64,000 nucleotides of DNA from Sphingobium fluviale (GCF_004122115.1 NZ_SBKP01000001.1:1-64000); one strand, 5' to 3'. Positions 1 to 9,175 are shown, counted from the stretch's first letter. A program made the numbers and translations. Notes: generated by a model not told the origin, from the sequence alone.

Positions 1-127
1 TGCCCAGCAGGCAAAACCCAAAAAGGAGAAAGCACTATCTTGACCCACAGGAATTAATCGAAACATAATCACAAGACGGGTCACTTCTCAGTGAAAACAC
101 CGGGTCAACTCTCAATGAAAATCAACA
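1..127 (-). mobile_element. Terminal end of an IS21-like insertion sequence
   Basis: The first 127 bases look like the end of an IS21-family element whose body lies outside the window. Two direct repeats begin with GGGTCA at 78 and 102 (24-bp period), each followed by a TCARTGAAAA-like stretch. This repeated-end layout is known for IS21 elements. Read on the minus strand, the tip at 127 starts with TG, the usual IS21 terminal dinucleotide. The end abuts a truncated TonB-dependent receptor reading frame. No transposase gene is visible here. The family call rests on end structure only. Confidence 0.6.
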
Positions 128-1340
128 AATAGGTTCCCAAAATCCATTCAATGCTGCTGCCACGCTTCGACTTTAGCTGGAATTCCTGAGAAAACTGGCG
201 GTCTTCATGGTTCAGATCACCGTGCAGCAGGCTCTGGCCAGTAATATCAGCGTCCAGCCGGATCGTGCCTTCGGAATACCGAAAGCCGGTGATCGACACG
301 AGGTCCGCGAAGCCCAGCTCCTGATCAACGCGGAGGGTGGCGCCATAGCCTTCTTCCCTGTTGAACTGCGGAAGATCATTTCGGGTATTGTAAAAATTTT
401 TGCCCGGAACATCTGCAAGCGAGGGGAGACGAACCGGCGGATTTGGATAGCCCGGTGCAACGACATTCGCCGAAGACGCATATGTTCCGCTATGGCGATC
501 GTTCACCATGCCGATGTCGCCCTTGGTGTAGGCATAAAAACCGGTCAGCTTCACGCGGGTCGCATCTGAAGGCTCCCACAGCAGCTTGGAGCGGATAGTG
601 GCGAATTTTTCCGTGAAAATATCATGGCCGGCCGACAGGCTCTTGCCCCAACCATCGCGCTGATCAGTTCCCGCAACAGACAAATTCCACGCCAGTGTGT
701 CACCAATAGGAGCCGACACATACAACTGGCCGCTCAGGCGATCATAGTTCGCATAGCCAAGCGACCCGCTGACTTCGGTATCCCGGCCTGGATCCTTCGT
801 GAACATCTGGATAGCGCCACCCGATGAGTTGCGGCCGAACAGCGTACCCTGCGGACCCTTCAGCACCTCGACGCGCTCGATGCTGTTGATAGCCAGATAG
901 GCGGTCGAGAGACGGGTGTAGTACATATCGTCAATGTAAACGGGCACACTCGACTCGTTGCCGAGGTTGCCGCCCGCCGGGTTACCGATGCCGCGCAAGA
1001 ACGGCAGATAGACGCCAACGACCTGACCAAAGTTCAGCGAAGGATCGACATGGGCCAGATCCTTCACATTCTCGATGCCGCTAGCCTGCAAAGTGGCGCC
1101 GCTGAACGCCGTCACGGCAACGGGAACGTCCTGAAGCCGCTGTTCACGGCGCTGGGCGGTCACGACGATATCCTGAAGCTGCGTCGCCTCCACTTCTTCC
1201 GTTGCGGCCGCCGGAGCAGGGGCGTCCTGCGCAATGGCGTAAAGTGGCGTAAGGCCCGTACAAACCATCAGAGCGCATGACAATTTGCGCGCCGATGTGC
1301 TGCCTGCCAAACGCAGACTATTTTTAATGCGGTTATTCAT
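105..1340 (-). pseudogene. TonB-dependent receptor, 3' end lost to IS insertion
   Basis: This would encode an outer-membrane TonB-dependent receptor. The chosen ATG at 1340 follows GGGGAGGG and begins a signal peptide (MNNRIKNSLRLAG..., cleavage near AIAQ-DA). It is followed by the TonB-box/plug region (LQDIVVTAQRREQRLQDVPVAVTAF) and the plug motif VEVLKGPQGTLFGRNSSGGAI, then the first barrel strands. The frame stops after about 411 residues, whereas family members are usually 700-800 or more. The last residues before the stop are encoded by the IS21-like end. The barrel is incomplete, so the protein should be non-functional. The LacI gene next door suggests a former role in uptake of the substrate handled by the neighbouring dehydrogenases. 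Confidence 0.85.
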
Positions 1341-1669
1341 AACCCTCCCCTTCCAGTTTCTAAACCGGCCAGCAGCTGCGTCGATCACAGCCTGCATGCC
1401 GCACGCAAAATTAACGGCAACTGCCCACGCAAACGGGGCACTCAACCTCTGTGCAGCTATAGTAAGTAAACCTGCCAATACCCTTGGTCTATCGCGATAA
1501 AAATTATAGGAGGCATAGGTTATATACTATTAATTAAGCAGGGATCGTAACAATCATACATAATTTCAATATGTTAGAATTTATCCTCAACAGCACCCCC
1601 TAACGGCTATCTGCGACAAAAATGCAACTTCCGGTTGTCGTTCTGCATGAACCAGATAGAAGCTCGCAC
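1341..1669. promoter_or_regulatory. Divergent intergenic region between receptor and lacI-type gene
   Basis: These 329 bases separate the leftward receptor from the rightward LacI regulator and must hold both promoters. The middle is AT-rich. A perfect 10-bp palindrome with a central CpG, TATCGCGATA, lies at 1490-1499 and could be a weak LacI-family half-operator. It does not match the stronger palindrome at 2698. No RNA gene or coding frame is convincing here. Confidence 0.35.
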
Positions 1670-2671
1670 ATGAGCGAAGACCATTCCTTCCGTACTCCCA
1701 CGGCACATGACGTTGCACGGCTCGCCGGCGTATCGCAGTCCGCTGTGTCACGCGCATTTACTGTCGGGGCCAGTATCTCTCCCGACAAGCGCGACAAAAT
1801 CATCGCCGCCGCGAACGAGCTTGGCTATCGTCCGAACATCCTCGCCCGGTCGCTCATTAAGGGCACGTCCAAGGTCGTCGGCGTGGTCTTCGGCCAATTC
1901 GAGAACCCCTTTTTCGCTCATGCTCTCGATCGTTTCTCGGAAGATTTCGAGGGCCGCGGCCTTCGCATCTTGCTGTTTACCGCCAAGACCAACGCGACTG
2001 TCGACGAACAAGTCGCCGAACTGCTCAGCTATCAGGTGAGCGCTGTCATCCTGATGGCCGTGAACCTGTCATCCAAGCTCGTGGCCGAGTGCGCGCGGTC
2101 CAATATCCCGGTGGTGATGTTCAACCGCACGACAGAGGAAGAGCATGAGGCCTTCGCGGTAACTGGTGACAACACAGCAGGAGCCACAGCCATCGCACAG
2201 CATTTTTTGAACACCGGCCGAGCGCGGGTTGCGTTCATGGCAGGCTATGACGACAGCTCCACCAGCCGCCAACGCGAAGCAGCGTTCATGGCCGCCATGT
2301 CTGGCACGGGCATACCAGAGCCGCGCCGCGTCGTCGGCCATTATAGCAGACAGGGTGCGATAGAGGCGACTCGCGAGCTTTTCGCCGCCGGGGCTGAGCG
2401 CCCTGACGCCCTGTTCTGCGCCAACGACATGATGGCGATTGCTGCCATCGAAACGCTGCGAACAGAATTCGGCATCGAGCCGGGAAGGCAGTGCGCGGTG
2501 GCGGGTTTCGACAATATATCAATGGCGGCGTGGCCCAGCTTTTCGCTCACCACTTACTCCCAGCCAATAGACCGCATGGTCGCCCATGCAGTCGCGTTTA
2601 TCGCGGGGGAAAGCGAAGGTGAGCGCGCCGTTGTGGTGCCCGGAGAACTGATCATCCGCAATTCTGCTTGA
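1670..2671 (+). CDS. LacI-family transcriptional regulator
   Basis: A DNA-binding repressor of about 333 residues. The N-terminal helix-turn-helix (about residues 11-31, TAHDVARLAGVSQSAVSRAF) and hinge region (about 45-60, LGYRPNILARSLIKG) are typical LacI/GalR. They are followed by a periplasmic-binding-protein-like ligand domain (VGVVFGQFENPFFAHAL; AGFDNISMAAWPSFSLTTYSQP). The ATG at 1670 was preferred over an in-frame ATG at 1622 because it gives the usual short N-terminus, although neither has a strong ribosome-binding site. The gene lies between the receptor and the hisD-like/SDR genes, so a local catabolic repressor acting on the palindrome at 2698 is likely. The ligand is unknown. Confidence 0.9.
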   Translation: MSEDHSFRTPTAHDVARLAGVSQSAVSRAFTVGASISPDKRDKIIAAANELGYRPNILARSLIKGTSKVVGVVFGQFENPFFAHALDRFSEDFEGRGLRILLFTAKTNATVDEQVAELLSYQVSAVILMAVNLSSKLVAECARSNIPVVMFNRTTEEEHEAFAVTGDNTAGATAIAQHFLNTGRARVAFMAGYDDSSTSRQREAAFMAAMSGTGIPEPRRVVGHYSRQGAIEATRELFAAGAERPDALFCANDMMAIAAIETLRTEFGIEPGRQCAVAGFDNISMAAWPSFSLTTYSQPIDRMVAHAVAFIAGESEGERAVVVPGELIIRNSA

Positions 2672-2697
2672 CCGCCTGCTCTGACGCGCTATGTTTT

Positions 2698-2711
2698 TGC
2701 ATACGTATGCA
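2698..2711. promoter_or_regulatory. Candidate LacI-family operator
   Basis: TGCATACGTATGCA is a perfect 14-bp palindrome centred on CpG, the usual geometry of LacI/GalR operators. It lies 26 bp before the ATG of the HisD-like gene and 27 bp after the stop of the LacI-family gene. Binding is inferred. Confidence 0.55.
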
Positions 2712-2736
2712 TTGCAATCAGCACAAGGAATGAACG

Positions 2737-4065
2737 ATGGCAGTCTATCTGAAAAGAGGAGCAACGGCGGAGGCGAAGGCGGATCGTGACCGCTCTGTGC
2801 GTGACACCGTTGAAGCTATACTTGCCGACATTGAGGCGCGCGGCGACGAGGCGGTGCGCGAATTATCCGTCAAATTCGACAAGTGGGATCGCGAGAGCTA
2901 CCGCCTTAGCCAAAGCGAAATCCAGGACTGCATAGACCAGCTCTCCGGTCAGGATCTCAAGGACATCGAATTCGCACAGACCCAGGTTCGCAACTTCGCC
3001 CGCATCCAGCGCGACTCAATGAAAGATGTCGAGGTCGAAACACTGCCCGGCATCGTTCTGGGTCACAAAAATCTGCCCCTCAATGCGGCTGGTTGCTATG
3101 TGCCCGGCGGCAAATATCCCTTGCTCGCGTCCGCACATATGAGCGTCATTACGGCCAAGGTCGCCGGCGTGCCGCGCGTTGTCACCTGCGCGCCGCCGTT
3201 TAACGGCAAGCCCGCGCCAGCGATCGTCGCGGCACAAGCCATGGCAGGCGCAGACGAAATCTATTGTCTCGGCGGTATTCAGGCGGTCGCAGCAATGGGC
3301 ATCGGCACCCAGTCGATTGCGCCCGTCGACATACTCGTCGGCCCCGGCAACGCTTTCGTCGCGGAAGCCAAGCGACAGCTGTTCGGTCGAGTCGGCATTG
3401 ATCTGTTTGCAGGCCCCACCGAAACACTCGTCATTGCCGATGAAATCGGATGTGACGGTGAACTTGCCGCCACGGACTTGTTGGGCCAGGCAGAGCATGG
3501 GCCAGACAGCCCAGCTGTCCTTCTCACCACTTCGGAAAAACTGGCGCGCGAAACGATGGCAGAGATCGAACGCCTGCTTCAGATCCTTCCTACCGCCGAA
3601 ATCGCGCGCAAGGCATGGGAGACCTACGGCGAAGTCATCGTAGCGGAAAATGACGAGGAGATGGTGCGCATCGCCGACGAGATCGCATCCGAGCATGTCC
3701 AGGTGATGACCCGCGATCCGGATTATTTTCTCGCCAATATGACCAATTACGGCGCGCTGTTTCTCGGCAACCGTACCAACGTCAGCTATGGCGACAAGGT
3801 AATCGGCACCAACCACACGCTGCCGACGAAAAAGGCGGCGCGCTATACTGGCGGACTGTGGGTGGGCAAATTCCTCAAGACATGCACCTATCAGCGGGTG
3901 CTTACAGACGAGGCATCCGCGATGATCGGTGAATATTGCAGCCGTCTGTGCGCGCTGGAGGGCTTTGCTGGTCATGGCGAGCAGGCCAATATCCGCGTGC
4001 GCCGCTATGGTCACCGTGACGTTCCCTATGCAGGTCGAGCCGAACCGCTGGCCGAGGCAGAATAA
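2737..4065 (+). CDS. Histidinol dehydrogenase-family NAD-dependent dehydrogenase
   Basis: A 442-residue cytoplasmic zinc dehydrogenase of the HisD fold. HisD oxidises an alcohol to a carboxylate with two NAD+. The zinc/catalytic set is visible: Gln and His in GQAEHGPDS, Glu-His in ASEHVQVM, Asp in [15 protein letters not shown], and the C-terminal His in [14 protein letters not shown]. It sits beside a LacI regulator, an SDR and a broken receptor rather than in a his operon. A catabolic paralogue is therefore more likely than histidine synthesis; sulfopropanediol dehydrogenase HpsN is one known example of such a paralogue. The ATG has AAGGAA upstream. The substrate is unknown. Confidence 0.85.
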   Translation: MAVYLKRGATAEAKADRDRSVRDTVEAILADIEARGDEAVRELSVKFDKWDRESYRLSQSEIQDCIDQLSGQDLKDIEFAQTQVRNFARIQRDSMKDVEVETLPGIVLGHKNLPLNAAGCYVPGGKYPLLASAHMSVITAKVAGVPRVVTCAPPFNGKPAPAIVAAQAMAGADEIYCLGGIQAVAAMGIGTQSIAPVDILVGPGNAFVAEAKRQLFGRVGIDLFAGPTETLVIADEIGCDGELAATDLLGQAEHGPDSPAVLLTTSEKLARETMAEIERLLQILPTAEIARKAWETYGEVIVAENDEEMVRIADEIASEHVQVMTRDPDYFLANMTNYGALFLGNRTNVSYGDKVIGTNHTLPTKKAARYTGGLWVGKFLKTCTYQRVLTDEASAMIGEYCSRLCALEGFAGHGEQANIRVRRYGHRDVPYAGRAEPLAEAE

Positions 4066-4066
4066 A

Positions 4067-4831
4067 ATGGATCTGCCCAAGACACCCAGTTTCCGCCTTG
4101 ATAGTCGCCGTGCAATCGTGACGGGGGCCGGGCGCGGCATCGGGCTGGCGCTCGCCGCGGCAATGGCCGAGGCCGGAGCCGCGGTCACGCTCGTTGCCCG
4201 CACAGCCAGCGAAATCGAAGCCGGGGCGGAGGCTATTCGTGCAGCGGGCGGCATCGCAAACGCGGCCATCCTCGATGTATCCGATATTGCGGCTGTCACC
4301 GCATTTTTCGAAGAACGCCCCGCCTATCACATTCTTGTCAACAATGCCGGAACCAATCGTCCCAAGCCGATGTGGGATGTGACAGAAGAGGATTATGACG
4401 CGGTCATTGACCTCAATGTCAAATCCGCCTTCTTCGTGGCACAGGCCTGCGTCAAGCGGATGATCGAGGAGCGGGTGGCGGGCAGCCTGATCCACATTGG
4501 TTCGCAAATGGGCCATGTGGGCGGGCCGAACCGCTCGCTCTACTGCACCTCGAAATGGGCGCTGGAGGGCATGAACAAGACATTCGCGCTAGACCTCGCC
4601 AGCCATGGCATCCGGTCGAACACGATCGCACCTACCTTCATCGAAACGCCTATGACCAGGCCGTTTTTCGAGAATGTGGAATTCAAGGCCAGCGTAATTG
4701 CCAAGATCAAGCTGGGTCGTCTGGGCAATGTCGAGGATTTAATGGGTGCAGCGCTGTTCCTTGCGTCTGACGCAAGTGCTCTCATGACCGGCACGAGCAT
4801 AGTGGTTGATGGGGGCTGGACAGCCGACTGA
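4067..4831 (+). CDS. Short-chain dehydrogenase/reductase (SDR)
   Basis: A 254-residue classical SDR oxidoreductase. Visible motifs are the cofactor loop TGAGRGIG (19-26), NNAG (92-95), catalytic Ser146, and Tyr159/Lys163 in YCTSK. The C-terminal DASALMTGTSIVVDGGW is typical of the family. The start at 4067 is one base after the HisD-like stop, so the two genes should be co-transcribed and probably translationally coupled. With the LacI regulator they look like a small sugar, polyol or sulfonate catabolic unit. The substrate is not deducible. Confidence 0.9.
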   Translation: MDLPKTPSFRLDSRRAIVTGAGRGIGLALAAAMAEAGAAVTLVARTASEIEAGAEAIRAAGGIANAAILDVSDIAAVTAFFEERPAYHILVNNAGTNRPKPMWDVTEEDYDAVIDLNVKSAFFVAQACVKRMIEERVAGSLIHIGSQMGHVGGPNRSLYCTSKWALEGMNKTFALDLASHGIRSNTIAPTFIETPMTRPFFENVEFKASVIAKIKLGRLGNVEDLMGAALFLASDASALMTGTSIVVDGGWTAD

Positions 4832-4902
4832 CGTTGGACGCCCCCCTGCGAAACTGATAGGGGACATTCATCACCTCCCCCTTCCTTTTCAAAGGTGCCG
4901 GC

Positions 4903-5388
4903 ATGTATGTTTTCTCTTCCGAGGCCCACCTTACCCCGTCCGAACGCCATGAGGCACTGCGCGCTGCTGCACTGGCAATTACAGAGGGCGAGGCGGATGG
5001 CATTGCGAACATGGCGAATATCGCAGCGCTAATATGGCAGTATTTGCCCGGCCTCAACTGGGCAGGCTTCTATCGCATGATCGAGGGAGAACTGGTGCTG
5101 GGTCCATTCATCGGCAAACCGGCATGCATCCGAATCCCGCTCGATCGGGGCGTCTGCGGCGTTGCCGCGGCAAACGGCAAGACGCAACTCGTTCCAGATG
5201 TTCACGCCTTTCCCGGCCATATCGCATGCGATGCCGATAGCCGCTCAGAACTGGTGGTGCCGGTATATGATGACGGCACGGTGATAGCTGTGATTGATCT
5301 TGACAGCCCGGAACCCGGACACTTTACACCGGAAGATGCGACAGCGCTGGAGGCGCTGGCACAAGCAATCTCTGGCCGTATCAGGTAA
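4903..5388 (+). CDS. msrC: Free methionine-R-sulfoxide reductase (GAF domain, fRMsr)
   Basis: A 161-residue single GAF-domain enzyme that reduces free L-methionine-R-sulfoxide with thioredoxin. The family block GPFIGKPACIRIPLDRGVCG and the VPDVHAFPGHIACDA stretch are intact. Cys75, Cys85 and Cys109 match the three family cysteines (resolving/catalytic set). Length is normal. AAAGG precedes the ATG. Cytoplasmic; appears to be its own transcription unit, 71 bp after the SDR. Confidence 0.92.
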   Translation: MYVFSSEAHLTPSERHEALRAAALAITEGEADGIANMANIAALIWQYLPGLNWAGFYRMIEGELVLGPFIGKPACIRIPLDRGVCGVAAANGKTQLVPDVHAFPGHIACDADSRSELVVPVYDDGTVIAVIDLDSPEPGHFTPEDATALEALAQAISGRIR

Positions 5389-5652
5389 CAGGCACCGCCC
5401 GAACATATACGACAGGAAGCCCTTATGAATTTTGCCGGATGATCTTGCGCTCCCGCAAGCGCACTTCGCCAAACAATAGATTGAAGCGCACTTCGGCACC
5501 CAGAGGAAGCGTCAGAGATGGCGAAGAGACGTGTGGCAATAGGTGCTGTATAGCCTTCAGAAGTCGGATCGCACCACATTCACGATCACATGCCAGCGGA
5601 TGCCATAACTGATCCACAAACATCTGGTATCAGCCTATAATCCGATAGGACG
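5389..5652. other. Intergenic stretch without a recognised gene
   Basis: This lies between two convergent genes. A short hairpin with 6-bp arms (CTTGCG/CGCAAG, 4-base loop) occurs at 5444-5459 but has no T-run. Short leftward open frames here match no family that could be recognised. No RNA gene was seen. Confidence 0.3.
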
Positions 5653-6600
5653 CTATACCGCAACCGGCGCGGCGATGTGGGCTTGCGGGCTATAGTCCAC
5701 CACCTCGAAATCCTCTATCGCATAGTCGAACATGCTCAGCGGCTTGCGGGTGATGCGGAGTTTCGGCGCGCCAGCGGGCGTCCGCGCCAGTTGCGCCTCC
5801 ACCAGTTCCGCGTGGTTCAGATAGAGGTGCACATCGCCGCCCTGCCAGACGATCTCCCCCGCCTTCAGGTCGCATTGCTGCGCCAGCATGCGCGTGAGCA
5901 TCGCCAGAGCGAAAATGTTGAACGGCACCCCAAGAACGAAATCGGCGCTACGCTGAAACAGCAGGCCGGAAAGCTTCCCGTCCGCGACATGGAACTGATA
6001 GGTCATGTGGCACGGCGGCAGCGCCATGCTATCCACCTCATCCACATTCCAGCCGGTAAACAGCAGGCGGCGTGAGCCGGGGTTGCTGCGGATGCCCTCG
6101 ACCAGAGCAGCTATCTGGTTATGCCCCTGGCTCGCGCGGCGATACAGCCCCTCGCCCTCGCCCGCAGGCTCATAGCGCGGCCAGTTCACCCACTGCGCGC
6201 CATAGACCGGTCCCAGATCGCCCCAGCGCGCGGCAAACCCCTCATCCGCCACGATCCGCGCCTCGAAATCGTCGCGGCTGATCTGCTCCCCGGTCGCACG
6301 GCGATATGTATCGAGCGGCCAATCCGTCCATATATGCACGCCCTGCGCCACCAGCGCGCGAATATTGGTGTCGCCGGTAAGGAACCACAGCATCTCCCGC
6401 GCCGCCGCCTTCCAATAGACCCGCTTGGTGGTGAGCAACGGCACCGCATCGTCGGCCAGAGAGAAGCGCATGCTCGCGCCAAATAGCGCGCGCGTGCCTA
6501 CCCCGGTCCGGTCGGTGCGCGTGTGCCCCTCGGTCCAGATACGGCGCATCAAATCGAGATATTGCTGCTCATAATGATCGGCCTGGGGCATATGGGGCAC
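5653..6600 (-). CDS. thyA: Thymidylate synthase
   Basis: A 315-residue enzyme methylating dUMP to dTMP with methylene-tetrahydrofolate. The N-terminal RTDRTGVGTRALFG phosphate-binding region, the catalytic cysteine Cys197 in MALPPCHMTYQF, the nucleotide-binding segment QRSADFVLGVPFNI and the C-terminal AxxAPVAV-type tail are all present. It is longer than the 264-residue E. coli enzyme because of an insertion near residues 105-150, which is common in longer ThyA variants. The ATG at 6600 was taken; MPQAD three codons in is an alternative. It appears monocistronic. A housekeeping gene like this supports a chromosomal left flank. Confidence 0.96.
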   Translation of the reverse strand: MPHMPQADHYEQQYLDLMRRIWTEGHTRTDRTGVGTRALFGASMRFSLADDAVPLLTTKRVYWKAAAREMLWFLTGDTNIRALVAQGVHIWTDWPLDTYRRATGEQISRDDFEARIVADEGFAARWGDLGPVYGAQWVNWPRYEPAGEGEGLYRRASQGHNQIAALVEGIRSNPGSRRLLFTGWNVDEVDSMALPPCHMTYQFHVADGKLSGLLFQRSADFVLGVPFNIFALAMLTRMLAQQCDLKAGEIVWQGGDVHLYLNHAELVEAQLARTPAGAPKLRITRKPLSMFDYAIEDFEVVDYSPQAHIAAPVAV

Positions 6601-6733
6601 GGATTCCTATCGAGAGATGCGACCATTCCTTGCGCGTGAGCGCAGCTATCGTCAAGGGCGCTCAGTCTCATCCATAATGGCGCAATTATTATAGGACACC
6701 AAGCAGATCGGATCATCCTATATCTGGCGGTCA

Positions 6734-7234
6734 GTGGAGCATATTGTGCAACTGCGGCCTATGTATGCGCCGCACTGGTTTGCCCATATTGTTGAGATGC
6801 TGGAGCTGCGTGGATCCGCCAACGAGGTTCTGGCCGCGATTTTCCTTAGCCCAACAATCGAGGCCGTCGGCGCTCTGACGATGGAAGGAGAGGCACAGCG
6901 GGTTCATCTGCCGATACGGGAAATCGTAGACGCTGCCGCGCAGGCGAGAGCAAAGCTGGTTTTGCTCGTACACACCCACCCTTCCGGAGACCCTCGCCCC
7001 AGCAGCCAGGATATTGCCCTGACACGGCGTCTCCATGCCCGTTTGCAGCCACATTCCATGATCCTGTTCGATCATATCATACTGGCGCGTGATCGATATT
7101 TCAGCTTTCGCTCATCGGGGTTGCTCAAGGCTTCAGAAAACTGCGTACTTGCCCTTGCCACGCAGGCACCCGCCCCCTATAGGCTGCCGCCTGCCTTGCG
7201 GGGATCGTATGATTCCAGCCCGGTCGGGGAGTAG
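6734..7234 (+). CDS. JAMM/RadC-like domain protein
   Basis: A 166-residue protein with the RadC-type JAB1/MPN metalloprotease-like core. His80-Thr-His82-Pro-Ser-Gly followed by Ser91 and Asp93 gives the JAMM zinc signature. It lacks the N-terminal helix-hairpin-helix region of full RadC (about 220 residues). The role of RadC-like proteins is unsettled. The start is GTG (6734); an ATG lies nine codons in. The stop codon TAG at 7232-7234 lies inside the tRNA-Pro gene, so the gene's 3' end and the tRNA 5' end overlap by 10 bases. Confidence 0.8.
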   Translation: MEHIVQLRPMYAPHWFAHIVEMLELRGSANEVLAAIFLSPTIEAVGALTMEGEAQRVHLPIREIVDAAAQARAKLVLLVHTHPSGDPRPSSQDIALTRRLHARLQPHSMILFDHIILARDRYFSFRSSGLLKASENCVLALATQAPAPYRLPPALRGSYDSSPVGE

Positions 7235-7301
7235 CTCAGCCTGGTAGAGCACTGTCTTCGGGAGGCAGGGGCCGGAGGTTCGAATCCTCTCTCCCCGACC
7301 A
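7225..7301 (+). tRNA. tRNA-Pro (CGG anticodon), element attachment site
   Basis: A 77-nt tRNA folds completely. The acceptor is CGGGGAG/CTCCCCG with discriminator A and encoded CCA. The D-arm is GCTC/GAGC, the anticodon stem CTGTC/GGCAG with loop TTCGGGA (anticodon CGG), and the T-arm GGAGG/CCTCT with loop TTCGAAT. A serine recombinase gene terminates inside it on the opposite strand. The tRNA is therefore the probable attachment site (left junction) of the integrated element to its right, and integration has kept the tRNA whole. Confidence 0.95.
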
Positions 7302-8855
7302 ATTCTCAATTTGCGGAATTTCAGCCCCGTCGCCCTCATTAGAGGGTGGCGGTGGACTGAACATTTCAACAAGCATATCAAATGGTTGCCGGTATTCCGC
7401 TCGCAACTCACCATGCTGCCAAATGCAGTTCGATAGTACGAAATTCACCAGTCTGCGCTTCTCGACAGAGGCTTGCGATTCGAACAGCCTGTGGGCCTTA
7501 CGCGCAAGAGTAAGGAGAGCGACCCCTTCGTCCATATAGGCGCTACTCGCATCCAGATGGCGGGTCATGTCACGCTGGCAACGATCAATCTCGTCGCGCC
7601 ACTGGATCGACATCCGGCGGTAGAAGTCGTCGCTGACGGCCCCATCAAGCTTGTCGATGTAGACGCCTTCCAGTCGGTTCCGTAGCCGGTCGATCTCGGC
7701 ACGAAGACGCGCCACTGCCTCATCGTGGTCACGCTTCTCAACGGAGTAGCCGTCGCGAAGCGCCTTGACGATAAGGTCATACACGTCCTCATCAAACCGC
7801 AACCGCGACAGAATGGTCGCGAATTGCTCTTCGAGAACTTCTTCCCGGACAAAACGCTCCGGGCATTTCCCGTGATACCCCGTGCAATGATAATAGATGT
7901 ATTTGCCCTTCTTGATCTCGGCGGTCAGCGCGCAACCGCAGTGCCCACACGAGATCAGGCCGGTGAATGCGAAATCCTTGACGCCTCCGCCTGTCTTGGC
8001 GTGGCGGACATTGTTCCTGCCGTCGAGAATGTCCTGAGCGCATTGCCACAGGTCGAGGCTGACCAGCGCTTGATGGCTGCCCTTGTAAATCTTGCCCAAC
8101 CATTCGAAGTCGCCCGTATAGAGACGACTACGCAGGATTTTATGCACGGTGCTGACCGGAACAGAACGTCCGCTCTTGCGATAGACAAGTCCGGCGCCCC
8201 GCGCCATGGCGCCGATTTCCTTCAGGGAATAGTTGCCTGTAGCATACCACTCGAACATGCGGGCGATGGTTGGCCCTTGGTCGGGATCAACCACAATGAC
8301 TTTCTTGCCGTCCGGCTCTACGCCGTTCCGGTATCCGAACGGCGCGGCGCTCGGCCAAAGGCCTTGCTCTGCCTTTTCCAGCATCCCCTTGCGGACCTCT
8401 TCGGAGAGATTGTCGATGTAGTTCTTCGCCATCAGCACTTTGATGCCGTGCATGAATTTTTCCGACGATCGGGATTCCCGGGACAGGACAACGCCCTCCT
8501 TCACGAGGTGGATCTCGGCATCCAGTTCGTCGATCGTCACCCAATCCTTGAGATTGCGGTAGAGCCGGTCAGTCTTCTCGACCAGAACGGTGTTAATCAC
8601 CTTGCGCTTTCGCAAGAACCGGATCATCTCGTTGAAGCTGGTCCGGCCACTTTGCTTGGCCGTTTCGACATCGACATATTCACCAGCCACGACGAACCCA
8701 TTGGCGACGGCGTGTTCGCGCAGCAGCTTGAGCTGGGCAGGAATCGAAAAGCCCTCGCGCTCCTGCTCGCGCGACGAAACCCGGGCGTAGATGACCGCCT
8801 TGGGCGTCTGCATGTCTTCGCGCTTCGCCCGTGTTTTCGACCTCGCCGTTGCCAT
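7236..8855 (-). CDS. Large serine recombinase (element integrase)
   Basis: A 539-residue site-specific recombinase expected to integrate and excise the element. The order is: resolvase catalytic domain (AVIYARVSSREQEREGFSI with the nucleophilic Ser), the Recombinase domain (PFGYRNGVEPDGKKVIVVDP), a zinc-ribbon (CGHCGCAL... YHCTGYHGKCPE) and a C-terminal coiled coil (about 385-480). The start at 8855 follows AAGGAAAT; an upstream GTG adds 14 residues without an SD. The last 21 codons and stop are the antisense of the tRNA-Pro gene, ending GREDSNLRPLPPEDSALPG. This tail recurs in recombinases targeting such tRNA genes. Its upstream region is interrupted by the IS3 element. Confidence 0.95.
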   Translation of the reverse strand: MATARSKTRAKREDMQTPKAVIYARVSSREQEREGFSIPAQLKLLREHAVANGFVVAGEYVDVETAKQSGRTSFNEMIRFLRKRKVINTVLVEKTDRLYRNLKDWVTIDELDAEIHLVKEGVVLSRESRSSEKFMHGIKVLMAKNYIDNLSEEVRKGMLEKAEQGLWPSAAPFGYRNGVEPDGKKVIVVDPDQGPTIARMFEWYATGNYSLKEIGAMARGAGLVYRKSGRSVPVSTVHKILRSRLYTGDFEWLGKIYKGSHQALVSLDLWQCAQDILDGRNNVRHAKTGGGVKDFAFTGLISCGHCGCALTAEIKKGKYIYYHCTGYHGKCPERFVREEVLEEQFATILSRLRFDEDVYDLIVKALRDGYSVEKRDHDEAVARLRAEIDRLRNRLEGVYIDKLDGAVSDDFYRRMSIQWRDEIDRCQRDMTRHLDASSAYMDEGVALLTLARKAHRLFESQASVEKRRLVNFVLSNCIWQHGELRAEYRQPFDMLVEMFSPPPPSNEGDGAEIPQIENWSGREDSNLRPLPPEDSALPG

Positions 8856-9149
8856 GTCGATATTTCCTTCCAGTTGCAGGCACCTCGCACCCGTCACTCA
8901 CGAGGCCATTGCTCTTGCGACGCTCAGGGCTGAGCGGGATTGGCGACAAGCTCCCATGGCATCACAAGTCCGTCGGTGACGGTATCGCAAACCAGATACG
9001 GGCTCAATCAACGGGTTGGGAACAATGACGTTAGTAGCTTTCTTGCGCGAGCTGAAATGTGGCCTTCCAAACCAAATCGGTTGCTCGGCCATAACGACAA
9101 CGCACGATCAACTACAGTATCAGTCGTCCGTTCCGGGAATCTTGTTATT

Positions 9150-9175
9150 TGAAGCGTCCCGGGTTTCCCGGAGGC
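9150..9175 (+). repeat. IS3 element terminal inverted repeat (orfB end)
   Basis: The 26-bp repeat begins TGAAGCGTCCCGGG and is the exact reverse complement of 12682-12707. It is flanked outside by the ATT target duplication. Confidence 0.95.

Noticed and set aside
5125-5152. TGCATCC inside the fRMsr gene
   Set aside because: The sequence 17 bp downstream is GGCG, not (C/G)GTA, and it lies in coding sequence, so it is not counted as an ECF promoter.
5444-5459. Hairpin between fRMsr and thyA genes as a terminator
   Set aside because: Only 6-bp arms and no T-run on either strand; kept only as a remark.
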